Shown here in pieces: positions 43,536 through 52,217 of a stretch of DNA of 64,000 nucleotides (position 1 is the stretch's first letter; the number at the start of each line of letters is the position of its first letter). The stretch comes from Blautia liquoris (GTDB lineage: Bacteria > Bacillota > Clostridia > Lachnospirales > Lachnospiraceae): positions 3,348,001 through 3,412,000 of the forward strand of contig NZ_CP063304.1 in the NCBI RefSeq assembly GCF_015159595.1. The letters run 5' to 3'. The notes beneath the pieces were generated by a model, which was given only the letters and a program-made list of their open reading frames with translations, was not told the origin of the DNA and ran no database searches. A program made the translations under genes and the position numbers.

Positions 43536-44519
43536 ATGAAAAACAAATTCAGAAAATACCTGCTTGTCTTTTTATCTTCAGTCATGGTATTAACAACTTC
43601 TGCCTGCGCAGGCAACGAGGCTGCATCAAGATCCAATCGTAGCTCTTCAACTTCACAGACCAGTCAGTCTGCTTCCACTGCAAAAGAAGAAAAGACTATC
43701 AAAGACCGTGAGGGAAATGACTTTGTATTACCAGAACATTCCGACAAAATCATCTCGATGGCACCTGCAATCACACAGACAATCGTCGATTTGGGTTTAG
43801 CGGACAAGCTTGTCGCTGTCGACAAGTACTCTCTTCCCATTGACGGGGTAGATCAGAGCCTGCCGGCTTACGATATTATGGCCCCAGATGTGGAAAGTAT
43901 CTCATCTTTAAAACCAGATATCATTTTTACTACCGGAATGAGTAAATCAGGCGGCGAAGATCCCTTTAAGCCCATTACAGATTTAGGTCTTTTGATGACA
44001 TCAATCCCTTCCGCTTCCAGTCTGGATGATATAAAAAAAGATATTCTTTTTATTGGACAAGTTACAAAAACGGAAAAAAGCGCAAAAAAACTTGTAGCAG
44101 ATATGGAATCAAAAATTAATGACCTTCAAAATAAAGTAGATAAAGATGCACCGGCTAAAACAGTTTATTTTGAAATCGGTGAATCCCCAAACCTGGTGAG
44201 TATAGGAAACGGAACTTATCTGAATGAAATCATAGAAATGCTGGGAGCCAAAAATATCTTTTCAGATCAGGACGGCTGGGTTTCTGTCTCTGAGGAATCT
44301 GTACTGGATAAAAATCCGGATATCATTTTTACCAATATCGATTATATGGATGATCCTGTGTCGGACATTTTCAATCGCAATGGCTGGGACGCTATTAATG
44401 CGGTGAAAAACAAACAGGTATTTCTCATAGATCCTAATGCAAGCTCACAGCCAAACGCACATGTTGTAACTGCCATAGAACAGATGGCAAAAGTACTTTA
44501 TCCTGATTCTTTTAAATAA
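43536..44519 (+). CDS. btuF: Cobalamin-type ABC substrate-binding lipoprotein
   Basis: A 327-residue lipoprotein. Signal peptide with lipobox LTTSAC (Cys near residue 23), Ser/Thr-rich linker, then a periplasmic-binding fold of the BtuF/FecB class (KIISMAPAITQTIVDLGLADKLVAVD, SLKPDIIFTTG, LLGAKNIF-like element). AGGAGG lies before the ATG at 43536. The riboswitch upstream points to B12 or a corrinoid rather than iron-siderophore. Confidence 0.88.
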   Translation: MKNKFRKYLLVFLSSVMVLTTSACAGNEAASRSNRSSSTSQTSQSASTAKEEKTIKDREGNDFVLPEHSDKIISMAPAITQTIVDLGLADKLVAVDKYSLPIDGVDQSLPAYDIMAPDVESISSLKPDIIFTTGMSKSGGEDPFKPITDLGLLMTSIPSASSLDDIKKDILFIGQVTKTEKSAKKLVADMESKINDLQNKVDKDAPAKTVYFEIGESPNLVSIGNGTYLNEIIEMLGAKNIFSDQDGWVSVSEESVLDKNPDIIFTNIDYMDDPVSDIFNRNGWDAINAVKNKQVFLIDPNASSQPNAHVVTAIEQMAKVLYPDSFK

Positions 44520-44521
44520 CC

Positions 44522-45544
44522 ATGAAGAATATTAAAAAATTTATCATCCTGATTCTTTTATGCATCTTATCCTTAATTGCTGCTGTAGGAATCGGAAGCG
44601 TTTCTATAGCTCCACAGGACACCTTAAAAGTAATTGTCGGTCAGTTATTCCATATAAAGTTCCAGGCTCCTGTGGAAGACACCATAATCTCCATCTTGCT
44701 GAAAACTCGGATCCCACGTGCATTACTTGCATTTGTCTCTGGTGGAGGGCTTGCTGTAAGTGGTGTCATGATGCAGTCTGTGCTGCAAAACCCCCTGGCG
44801 TCTTCATTTACCTTGGGAGTTTCTTCCGGGGCTGCGCTTGGAGCAAGTTTTGTGATTGTCTTAAACCTCTCATTTCTTGGGTTTCTGACACTGCCTGTAT
44901 TCGGGCTGACAGCAGGTATCATCACCGTCTTCCTTTCTCTCGCTGTCGCAGTAAAGGTTGACAGGGGACTACACAATAACTCTATTATCCTGACTGGAAT
45001 GGCTTTTTCCATGTTTGCCAATGCCATGATCACAATTCTGATGTCCGTTTCACAAGAAAACATGCAGCGTCTGGTCTTCTGGCAGATGGGGAGCTTCTCC
45101 ATGAGAACGCCACGTGATTTCTGGATGATTCTGCCTTTTGTACTGACAGGTACTCTTATTGCTATGAACTGTTCCAGACAGATGGATATCATGACCTTAG
45201 GAGATGAGCAGGCTCAGACATCTGGTGTTGACGTGCAGAAGATGAAATGGCTTCTGCTGTCTCTGGGAGCTATTCTCACAGGCGCAATTGTCTCCGTTGC
45301 GGGTGTCATAGGCTTTGTTGATCTCTTCACACCACATGTGGCCCGAAGAATATTTGGCGCTTCTCATAAATATGTCATCCCTGCTTCCGCATTACTGGGG
45401 GGACTGTTTATGGTAACTTGTGATCTTTTAGCACGTACGGTTGTCGCACCTTTGGAGATACCCGTCGGCGCAATCACTTCAGCTGTCGGTGCACCATTTT
45501 TTATCTATCTTTTCTTGAATAAAAGGGAGCGTAAAGTAAAATGA
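44522..45544 (+). CDS. btuC: Cobalamin ABC transporter permease
   Basis: A 340-residue FecCD/BtuC permease with about ten membrane helices. RIPRALLAFVSGGGLAVSGV (family signature), LGVSSGAALGA and GFVDLFTPHVAR for the nucleotide-binding-protein contact. The start is three bases after btuF with no good ribosome site, so it is translationally coupled. Confidence 0.92.
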   Translation: MKNIKKFIILILLCILSLIAAVGIGSVSIAPQDTLKVIVGQLFHIKFQAPVEDTIISILLKTRIPRALLAFVSGGGLAVSGVMMQSVLQNPLASSFTLGVSSGAALGASFVIVLNLSFLGFLTLPVFGLTAGIITVFLSLAVAVKVDRGLHNNSIILTGMAFSMFANAMITILMSVSQENMQRLVFWQMGSFSMRTPRDFWMILPFVLTGTLIAMNCSRQMDIMTLGDEQAQTSGVDVQKMKWLLLSLGAILTGAIVSVAGVIGFVDLFTPHVARRIFGASHKYVIPASALLGGLFMVTCDLLARTVVAPLEIPVGAITSAVGAPFFIYLFLNKRERKVK

Positions 45545-46329
45545 TTGATGCAGAAAATATCACAGCCGGATATGGTGATGTGGAAATCCTTCACGGTGTG
45601 TCCTTTTCTCTGAAGGATAATGAAAACTTAAGCATTATCGGTCCAAACGGATGCGGGAAGACAACCCTTTTGCGAGCTCTTGCAGGAACACTCTCATTCT
45701 CAGGAGATATTCTTCTGGATGGTAAGAATGTGAAAGACTACAAGAAAAAAGCTCTTGCAGGCAAGATATCCATGCTTTCACAGTCCACTCAAGTTTACTT
45801 CAATTATACCGTATATGATACAGTTATGATGGGACGTTATATCCATGAAAAAGATGGTGTTTTCAGAAAAGTCAGCGCAAGGGATAAATCTATGGTTCAA
45901 AAAGCCATGGAGGCGACCGGCATAGAGCAAATCTATGACCGCGAGGTAAATACCCTCTCTGGCGGACAACTTCAGCGCGTGCTTCTCGCCAAAGTCATAG
46001 CACAAGATCCCGATATCATCCTGCTGGATGAGCCTACAAACCATCTGGACCTAAGCTATCAGGTTGAACTGATTCAGTTTTTGAAGAAATGGTCAAAACG
46101 AAAAGGAAAATCAGTCATAGGTGTCCTGCATGATATGAATCTTGCGATGATGCTGACCGATCGAGTCCTGCTTATGGACCACGGAAAAATTGAAGCTGAC
46201 GGATCATGCCGGCACATCTTCGGTTCGGATCTATTGAACAAAGTCTACCATATGAACGTATCTCATTATATGGTAGACTCTCTGGGAAGATGGCAGGACA
46301 TTGCGGAGGATAAAAGGCATCAGGATTAA
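45541..46329 (+). CDS. btuD: Cobalamin ABC transporter ATP-binding protein
   Basis: A 262-residue ABC ATPase. Walker A GPNGCGKTT, signature LSGGQLQRVLLA, Walker B DIILLDEPTNHLD and H-loop VLHDMN. The ATG overlaps the btuC stop (ATGA). Confidence 0.93.
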   Translation: MIDAENITAGYGDVEILHGVSFSLKDNENLSIIGPNGCGKTTLLRALAGTLSFSGDILLDGKNVKDYKKKALAGKISMLSQSTQVYFNYTVYDTVMMGRYIHEKDGVFRKVSARDKSMVQKAMEATGIEQIYDREVNTLSGGQLQRVLLAKVIAQDPDIILLDEPTNHLDLSYQVELIQFLKKWSKRKGKSVIGVLHDMNLAMMLTDRVLLMDHGKIEADGSCRHIFGSDLLNKVYHMNVSHYMVDSLGRWQDIAEDKRHQD

Positions 46330-46346
46330 TCCGATGCCTTTTATTC
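46312..46346. terminator. Bidirectional terminator between btuD and lgt
   Basis: AAAAGGCATC (46312-46321) pairs with GATGCCTTTT (46333-46342), ending in TTTTATTC on plus and the mirrored A-tract on minus. It overlaps the end of btuD. Confidence 0.85.
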
Positions 46347-46356
46347 TTTAATGTTT

Positions 46357-47121
46357 TCAATTATTTAGGTTTTGTTTCTTCCCTCTGGCCACAAACATAA
46401 TTACACCAACAATGAAGATGAAGATCGAGATAAACTGTGAAGTCGAAAGCGGTCCGACGGTTCCTCTGATTAGATCACCTCTGTAGAATTCGATGATAAA
46501 CCTTCCCACACTGTATAGAATCAGATATGCTGCAGTAACCTGCCCATCTGCTTTCTTCTTTTTATCAACACCAAGCAGTGCTAAAAACAGCAGGAAATCA
46601 AAAGCACTTGACATCAACTCCGTTGGAACAAGTCTTACTCCGTTCGGTGCAAAATCCGAATGGCTAAATGTAATTCCGAACTTCGATTTCGTTTCAATTC
46701 CATAGCAGCAGCCTGCAAAGAAACATCCAAGTCTTCCAATCGCCTGCGCCAGTGCAACACTTGGAATTGCAAGGTCAAAATACTTCCAGGTATCCAGTTT
46801 ATTCCTTCTGCAGAACAGATAAGCCCCTAAGATGCCTCCAAGGATACCTCCATAGATCACCCAGCCTTCACCAAAGCTTTCTATCATAATCCTGGGTTCT
46901 CTGATAATCTGCGGCAGTATCGTAATCCAATACAAAATCTTAGAGCCGAGGAATCCAAAAATCACACACCAAATCACAAGGTCTATAATCTTCTCAGAAT
47001 CCAGTCCTTTCTTTTTCGCCCGCCTCTCAGCAGTCGCATAAGCTGCGATAATTCCAAGTGCTATCATCAGACCATATGTGTGAACGGTGAATGGTCCAAC
47101 GGAAAATAAATCATTATACAT
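46357..47121 (-). CDS. lgt: Prolipoprotein diacylglyceryl transferase
   Basis: A 254-residue membrane enzyme adding diacylglycerol to lipobox Cys. YGLMIALGIIAAY, GGILGGILGAYLFCRRNK and the Lgt signature GRLGCFFAGCCYG, with the conserved Arg, are present. About seven membrane helices. It serves lipoproteins such as BtuF and the foldase encoded nearby. Confidence 0.95.
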   Translation of the reverse strand: MYNDLFSVGPFTVHTYGLMIALGIIAAYATAERRAKKKGLDSEKIIDLVIWCVIFGFLGSKILYWITILPQIIREPRIMIESFGEGWVIYGGILGGILGAYLFCRRNKLDTWKYFDLAIPSVALAQAIGRLGCFFAGCCYGIETKSKFGITFSHSDFAPNGVRLVPTELMSSAFDFLLFLALLGVDKKKKADGQVTAAYLILYSVGRFIIEFYRGDLIRGTVGPLSTSQFISIFIFIVGVIMFVARGKKQNLNN

Positions 47122-47237
47122 AGATGTCTCCTCTGGTCTTCGTTAATAAGTGAAACTGTCCTAATTATATCCCACATTTCAAAAAAAGACAATCCTTAAG
47201 CCACTTTCTTTTAGATTTCAGATATGATAAAATATGA

Positions 47238-47461
47238 TGATACCAGGGTCAAAAGGTCCTGCGTTTCATGCTTGCATGAAAAAGCATGACCTTGGGACCC
47301 GCAAAACATGAGAATGTAGCCCGATTAGGGCGGAATTCGAATGTTTTTAGGATTGTGCGAGCACGAAGTGCGTAACAATCCGTGTATCATAGATATTAAA
47401 AAGTTATGCGTTTCATGCTTGCATGAAAAAGCATAACTTTGCGACCCGCAAAACATGAGAA
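47238..47461. repeat. Dispersed palindromic repeat (locus D, inverted orientation)
   Basis: Starts TGATACCAGGGTCAAAAGG and reads as the reverse complement of the unit at locus C: the long hairpin first (47247-47299), then GCCCGATTAGGGC, GGATTGTG...AACAATCC enclosing GCACGAAGTGC, GTATCATA, and a second core palindrome (47411-47444). It fills the gap before the aldolase gene. Confidence 0.8.
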
Positions 47462-47476
47462 GAAAGGAAGAAACAG

Positions 47477-48511
47477 ATGATACATTTTGAATGTGACTAT
47501 ACGGAGGGCTGTCATCCGGCCATCTTAGAGAAACTGACAGAAACGAATGACGAACAGACTTCCGGTTACGGCTTGGACCCGCACTGCGAACATGCCCGTG
47601 CAATCATCCGGGACTTATGCAAATCTCCGGATGCAGACGTGCACTTTCTCGTGGGGGGAACCCAGGCAAATACCACGGTGATTGCTTCTATTCTTCGTCC
47701 TTATCAGGGTGTACTCTGTGCTGTAACTGGCCATATCAATGTACACGAAACCGGAGCCATTGAAGCCGCCGGTCACAAAGTACTTCCGCTCGAGAGTACG
47801 GACGGTAAGATCACAGCTGCACAGATTCGCAAAGCCTATGACATCCACTATCATGACAGTGAACATGAGCATATCGTACAGCCGGGAATGGTATACATCT
47901 CCCAATCCACGGAGAACGGAACGATATATTCAAAAGAAGAGCTGCAAAGCATCTCCGATATCTGCAGAAAATGCAGTCTGCCGCTATTTCTGGACGGTGC
48001 TCGTCTGGGTTATGCTCTTGCGTCCCCGAAAAATGATCTGACTATGGAAGATCTCGCCAGTCTTTGTGATGTCTTTTATATCGGCGGTACAAAGGTAGGT
48101 GCACTATTCGGTGAGGCTGTCGTAATCACAAGCCCGACTCTAAAACCCAATTTCCGATATATGATCAAACAGCGGGGAGGGATGCTGGCAAAAGGACGTC
48201 TTCTGGGTATTCAGTTTGAAACACTTCTGGCGGGAGGAGAGGACAGCCTTTATTTTGAGATCTCCAATCATGCCATAGAATTAGCCATAAAACTAAAAGA
48301 AGCCTTCCTTAAGAAAGGCTATCGGCTTCTTTTTGACTCCTTTACAAACCAGCAATATCCAATTCTTCCAGATAACATTGTGGATAAGCTGTCAAAATCA
48401 TTCTCATTTTCCACATGGAGCAAAGTGGACGATGACCATACTGCAATTCGAATCTGCACCAGCTGGGCGACAAGGCCCGAAGCCGTAGAGAACCTTATTG
48501 ATCATTTGTAA
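47477..48511 (+). CDS. PLP-dependent threonine aldolase / beta-eliminating lyase
   Basis: A 344-residue fold-type I enzyme. HFLVGGTQANTTV binds the cofactor, LFLDGARLGYAL has the PLP Asp, and FYIGGTKVGALFGE has the Schiff-base Lys. It matches low-specificity L-threonine aldolases that make glycine and acetaldehyde. The 3' end overlaps the convergent uraA gene by 17 bp. Confidence 0.92.
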   Translation: MIHFECDYTEGCHPAILEKLTETNDEQTSGYGLDPHCEHARAIIRDLCKSPDADVHFLVGGTQANTTVIASILRPYQGVLCAVTGHINVHETGAIEAAGHKVLPLESTDGKITAAQIRKAYDIHYHDSEHEHIVQPGMVYISQSTENGTIYSKEELQSISDICRKCSLPLFLDGARLGYALASPKNDLTMEDLASLCDVFYIGGTKVGALFGEAVVITSPTLKPNFRYMIKQRGGMLAKGRLLGIQFETLLAGGEDSLYFEISNHAIELAIKLKEAFLKKGYRLLFDSFTNQQYPILPDNIVDKLSKSFSFSTWSKVDDDHTAIRICTSWATRPEAVENLIDHL

Positions 48512-49748
48512 GATGCAGCTTGTCAAGAACATAGAATGTCAGTGACAGCAGCATGCCGACCACACATGCCAATATCATTCCGGTCAGTGAGACGCTTCCG
48601 ATATTGACAGAGATTCCCGAAAGTCCGATAACAAAGATCACAGATGTCAAAATCAGATTTCTGTTGATTCCATAGTCAACTTGAGAGTCCACCAAAATAC
48701 GAAGCCCCGAAGTTCCGATCATGCCATAGAGCAAGATCGAGATTCCTCCGATGACTGGACCTGGTATTGTGCTGATCAGTGTAGACATCTTACCGCATAA
48801 GGATACGATGATGGAACAGATTGCCGCTCCCCCGATGACCTGCACACTGTAAACCTTTGTGACAGCCATAACTCCAATATTCTCCCCATAAGTTGTCGTG
48901 GGAACCGAGCCAATCAGTCCGGATAGTGCTGTTGAAAAATAATCACTAAACAGTGTTTTATGGAGACCTGGATCCTTGATCAGATCCCTCCCTACAATCT
49001 TACCGGTTACAACCTGATGTCCAATATGTTCAGAGGTTACCACCAACAGAACCGGCAAAATTGTGATAATAGCGCCCAAATTGAACTTTGCAAGTTGAAA
49101 ATGTGGCAATGCAAACCACGGAGCCTTCACCACCTCGCTGAAATTCAGGATCCCGCAAATTGCTGCTGTTACATATCCGCAGATGATTGCGACCAATATC
49201 GGAATTACAGATAAAAAGCCACGAAACAGTAGCTGTCCAAACACTGCAACTCCCAGGGTTACCAAAAATACAATTACATTTCTCATATCTACTTTATCAA
49301 CGTTTACAAGTCCGGCATTCTCGGCAGCATTTCCTGCAAGCTCCAGTCCGATTAACGCTACCACAGGTCCCATGGCGGCTGGAGGCAGCACAATATCAAT
49401 CCAGTCTGTCCCAAACTTATAGATGATGAACGCAAGAATACATCCGCAGATACCGACAACGACAAAACCGCCCTGTGCATATTCAAAACCGTATTTGGCA
49501 ATGACAATGCCGGCAGGTGCAAGAAAGGCGAAGCTTGATCCCAGATATGCAGGAGATTTGCCTTTCGTTATCAGAATAAAGAGCAACGTTCCGATTCCAT
49601 TCATAAAAAGCACAATGGCAGGATTGATTCCCAGCACAAAGGGCACCAGCACCGATGCTCCGAACATGGCAAACATATGTTGAATGCTAAGAGGAATCAG
49701 CATCTTTGCGGGCACCTTCTCCTCAACTTGTATTACCTTCTTTTCCAT
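48495..49748 (-). CDS. uraA: Uracil/xanthine permease, NCS2 family
   Basis: A 417-residue, about 14-helix carrier. FAMFGASVLVPFVLGINPAIVL at the start, GLELAGNAAENAG in the middle and SVPTTTYGENIGVMAVTKVYS, the NCS2 signature with Thr/Glu that bind uracil, identify it. Nucleobase:H+ symport is expected; uracil is more likely than xanthine from the GENIG motif. Confidence 0.9.
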   Translation of the reverse strand: MEKKVIQVEEKVPAKMLIPLSIQHMFAMFGASVLVPFVLGINPAIVLFMNGIGTLLFILITKGKSPAYLGSSFAFLAPAGIVIAKYGFEYAQGGFVVVGICGCILAFIIYKFGTDWIDIVLPPAAMGPVVALIGLELAGNAAENAGLVNVDKVDMRNVIVFLVTLGVAVFGQLLFRGFLSVIPILVAIICGYVTAAICGILNFSEVVKAPWFALPHFQLAKFNLGAIITILPVLLVVTSEHIGHQVVTGKIVGRDLIKDPGLHKTLFSDYFSTALSGLIGSVPTTTYGENIGVMAVTKVYSVQVIGGAAICSIIVSLCGKMSTLISTIPGPVIGGISILLYGMIGTSGLRILVDSQVDYGINRNLILTSVIFVIGLSGISVNIGSVSLTGMILACVVGMLLSLTFYVLDKLHLTNDQ

Positions 49749-49780
49749 TTTTCTTATGTCCTCCTTGATTTATGCTTTAA

Positions 49781-49812
49781 AAAAGGGCGTTTGATTTTTT
49801 ATCAAACATCCC
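49781..49812 (-). terminator. Terminator-like hairpin after the methyltransferase gene
   Basis: GGGATGTTTGAT and ATCAAACGCCC pair (arms 49801-49812 and 49785-49795, one mismatch region) and TTTTTTAAA follows on the minus strand. Confidence 0.75.
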
Positions 49813-49825
49813 TGTTTTAACAATA

Positions 49826-50701
49826 TTAAACTTTTAATACTTCAACAATCTGCCGGATATATTCCGGATCCGTTCCACAACATCCGCCAATCACACTGGC
49901 ACCCGCGTCTGCGAGTGTCTTCATATGTCGGGCGAATTCGAAAGCTTCCATGTTGTAAATGGCTTCTCCTTTATCATTGATCAGAGGATTCCCTGCATTT
50001 GGCTTTGCGATAACGGGAATCTTTGCTCTTTTACTCATCGCTGAAACCACGGATTCCAGCTGATCCGGACCAAGAGAACAGTTGATGCCAACCGCCGCCG
50101 CATCCATCTCCTGAAGTGTTTCCATGGCTTCTAAGGCACTTCCTCCGAAGAACCCGGTACCATCCGCTTCCACGGTCATGGAACACATCATAGGAAGATC
50201 ACAGACACTGGAGGCTGCATCAAGTGCTGCCATCATCTCATCCACAGCAAGCATTGTTTCTGCAACGAGAAGATCCGCTCCAGCGTTCGCGAGTGCAGTA
50301 ATCTGTTCTTTATAGGCATCCAAAAGTTCTTCATACGTAAGTTCGCCATTTGGCTCAAGTCTTTTGCCTGTGGTAGTCAGATCACCGGCTATATAAGCGT
50401 TTCCCTGCACTGCCTCTTTGGAAATCTCAACAAGACGAGTGTTTAACTCCTCAACACGCGTTTCCATATGGAAATTGCGAAGACTGATCCTGTTCGCGGA
50501 AAACGTCGGTGCATAGACAATCTGTGAACCGGCCTTTATGTATTCTTTCTGCAGATCTTTAAGCACATCTGCATGTTCCAAAATCCAGAATTCAGTACTG
50601 ATCCCCTTTGGCATCCCGGCTTTTGTCATATTCGTACCGGTCGCTCCGTCCAGAATAACGATGCCGGATCCAGCCAGTTCTTTGAATTCTTGTTTATTCA
50701 T
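49826..50701 (-). CDS. Homocysteine S-methyltransferase-family protein
   Basis: A 291-residue TIM barrel of the BHMT/MetH-N family. VILDGATGTNM, GINCSL with the first zinc Cys, and IGGCCGTDPEYI with the Cys pair are present. It probably transfers a methyl group to homocysteine; without a cobalamin domain it may pair with a separate corrinoid protein. The start at 50701 overlaps the foldase stop by 8 bp with GGAG eight bases away; a longer frame to 50854 would overlap heavily and is rejected. Confidence 0.88.
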   Translation of the reverse strand: MNKQEFKELAGSGIVILDGATGTNMTKAGMPKGISTEFWILEHADVLKDLQKEYIKAGSQIVYAPTFSANRISLRNFHMETRVEELNTRLVEISKEAVQGNAYIAGDLTTTGKRLEPNGELTYEELLDAYKEQITALANAGADLLVAETMLAVDEMMAALDAASSVCDLPMMCSMTVEADGTGFFGGSALEAMETLQEMDAAAVGINCSLGPDQLESVVSAMSKRAKIPVIAKPNAGNPLINDKGEAIYNMEAFEFARHMKTLADAGASVIGGCCGTDPEYIRQIVEVLKV

Positions 50702-51899
50702 TCGTCTTTTCTCCTGAAGTATTTTCATCAGATGACTGTTCAGCACTTGTACTCTTGCTGCTCGTGGAAGAGCTTGAACTGTTGGTACTGCTGCTGTCTG
50801 TAGAAGGTGCTGTTGGTTGTTCCTGCTGCTTGGGTTGTTTAAAGGTATAGACATCCTTATCCGTCACCCTCAGTTTATCCCAGTACTTGGTCGTTTTGGT
50901 ATCGGCCTTTTTTAACCAATCATCCAACAGCTTTTTATACTTCTCCTGTTTTTTGTCATTGATCATCAATTGTTTTTTCGCTTCTGTCTTTTCCTGATCG
51001 AACGTCTTGTCCAGACGGAGAACATAATATGCACCGTCTTTTCCTTCTATGACCTCCGGATTTACCTGACCATCCTGCAGCTTTTCAGCAGCTTTTTGAA
51101 GTGCTTCGTCTACTGTGGTTTCCTTGTCATCTTTTCCATAATTGTTCTGTGCAGCCGACAAGTCTTTATCAACTTCTTTTGCCAGTGCATCCATATCAGC
51201 ATTTACAGGATCCCCGCTTGTATTAATTTTGTCAAGTATCTGCTGCGCCTGCTCTTTTTTCTTTTCTTTTTCCTTTTTGGTCAGGGCAATTGTCTTGCCG
51301 TCTTTATCTTTTTTCGTTCCGTCCGCAGACACTTTCACAAAAGTAATGCTTGTCTGAGCCGCTTCGTCATCGCTCACCTCTACCTCAATCCCATCTAAAA
51401 TCTTGTTTGAGACCTTACTCTGATATGTATACAACTGGAGTGCCTCTGAGACATCTTTCTTAGTTACACCCAGTTTTTTCTGCACGTCTTTGTTATTTGC
51501 CTTCATGAAAGAGGCGGCTGCATCGTCCGCTTTTTTCATATCATCGTCACTTAAGGAAACCTGATAATCATCTGCCTTCGCCCTTAACAGATACATCTTC
51601 TCAATACTGTCAAGTACATCCTTCTTAAATTCCTCGCCGTAGGTGCCGTTTTTGGTCTTTGAGCTGAAGATCGCACTCGTACCTGCGCTCTGTCCGAACA
51701 TAGAATAGTAGCTCATCATCGTGCCCTGCTGAAACCGCAGAAGAAAATTAGCCGTACCTAGATTTACAGATTCACCATCTATCTCAAATGCTTTTTGTGT
51801 ACCGTCCAGTCCGGTCGTTTTCCCGCATCCGGATAAAGATGACGTAAAAAGAGAAATCGCCAATAAGCCACATGCCAGCTTAGCAGATAAATTTTTCAT
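50694..51899 (-). CDS. PrsA/SurA-like lipoprotein foldase
   Basis: A 401-residue lipoprotein. Lipobox LSGCGK (Cys25), SurA-like helical region with SLSDDDMKKADDAA, and a parvulin-like segment from about 190 (ITFVKVSADGTKK to GAYYVLRLDKTF, residues to 305). A Ser/Thr-rich unstructured tail (about 355-401) ends the protein. It assists folding of exported proteins. The parvulin active-site residues are not all obvious, so isomerase activity is uncertain. Confidence 0.85.
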   Translation of the reverse strand: MKNLSAKLACGLLAISLFTSSLSGCGKTTGLDGTQKAFEIDGESVNLGTANFLLRFQQGTMMSYYSMFGQSAGTSAIFSSKTKNGTYGEEFKKDVLDSIEKMYLLRAKADDYQVSLSDDDMKKADDAAASFMKANNKDVQKKLGVTKKDVSEALQLYTYQSKVSNKILDGIEVEVSDDEAAQTSITFVKVSADGTKKDKDGKTIALTKKEKEKKKEQAQQILDKINTSGDPVNADMDALAKEVDKDLSAAQNNYGKDDKETTVDEALQKAAEKLQDGQVNPEVIEGKDGAYYVLRLDKTFDQEKTEAKKQLMINDKKQEKYKKLLDDWLKKADTKTTKYWDKLRVTDKDVYTFKQPKQQEQPTAPSTDSSSTNSSSSSTSSKSTSAEQSSDENTSGEKTNE

Positions 51900-51925
51900 A
51901 ATTTTCCTCCATATATTTAATCTAT

Positions 51926-52198
51926 TCAAGTTTGTCCCTTCGGACTAGATTCTCATGTTTGTTTGCTTTATATAATTATGCCTTTTTCATGCTAGCATGA
52001 AAAAGAACACGGATTTCCCTGTGGCCTCTCGCGCCTTTTGTGATACTACGGATTGCTCCGCGCTTTAGCGCTCTCGTAATCCTACAAGCATTCGAATTCC
52101 GTCCTTTCGGACTACATTCTCATGTTTGTTTGGGTTTCAAGCTTATGCTTTTTTTCATGCTAGCATGAAAAAGCATAAGTTTTCAACCCTAGTATCAC
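51926..52198. repeat. Dispersed palindromic repeat (locus E)
   Basis: Partial unit CCCTTCGGACTAGATTCTCATG, then the ATGCCTTTTTCATGCTAGC module. A full unit then runs from TGATACTACGGATTG (52041) through GCGCTTTAGCGC, GTCCTTTCGGAC and the long hairpin (52134-52190) to CTAGTATCACA. It occupies the gap between mfd and the foldase gene; no gene is present. Confidence 0.8.
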
Positions 52199-52217
52199 AT
52201 TATATCTGGTTTTTCGA

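Noticed and set aside
50702-50854. N-terminal extension of the methyltransferase-like gene
   Set aside because: It would lie inside the foldase tail in another frame and lacks a ribosome site, whereas 50701 has one and starts the conserved domain.
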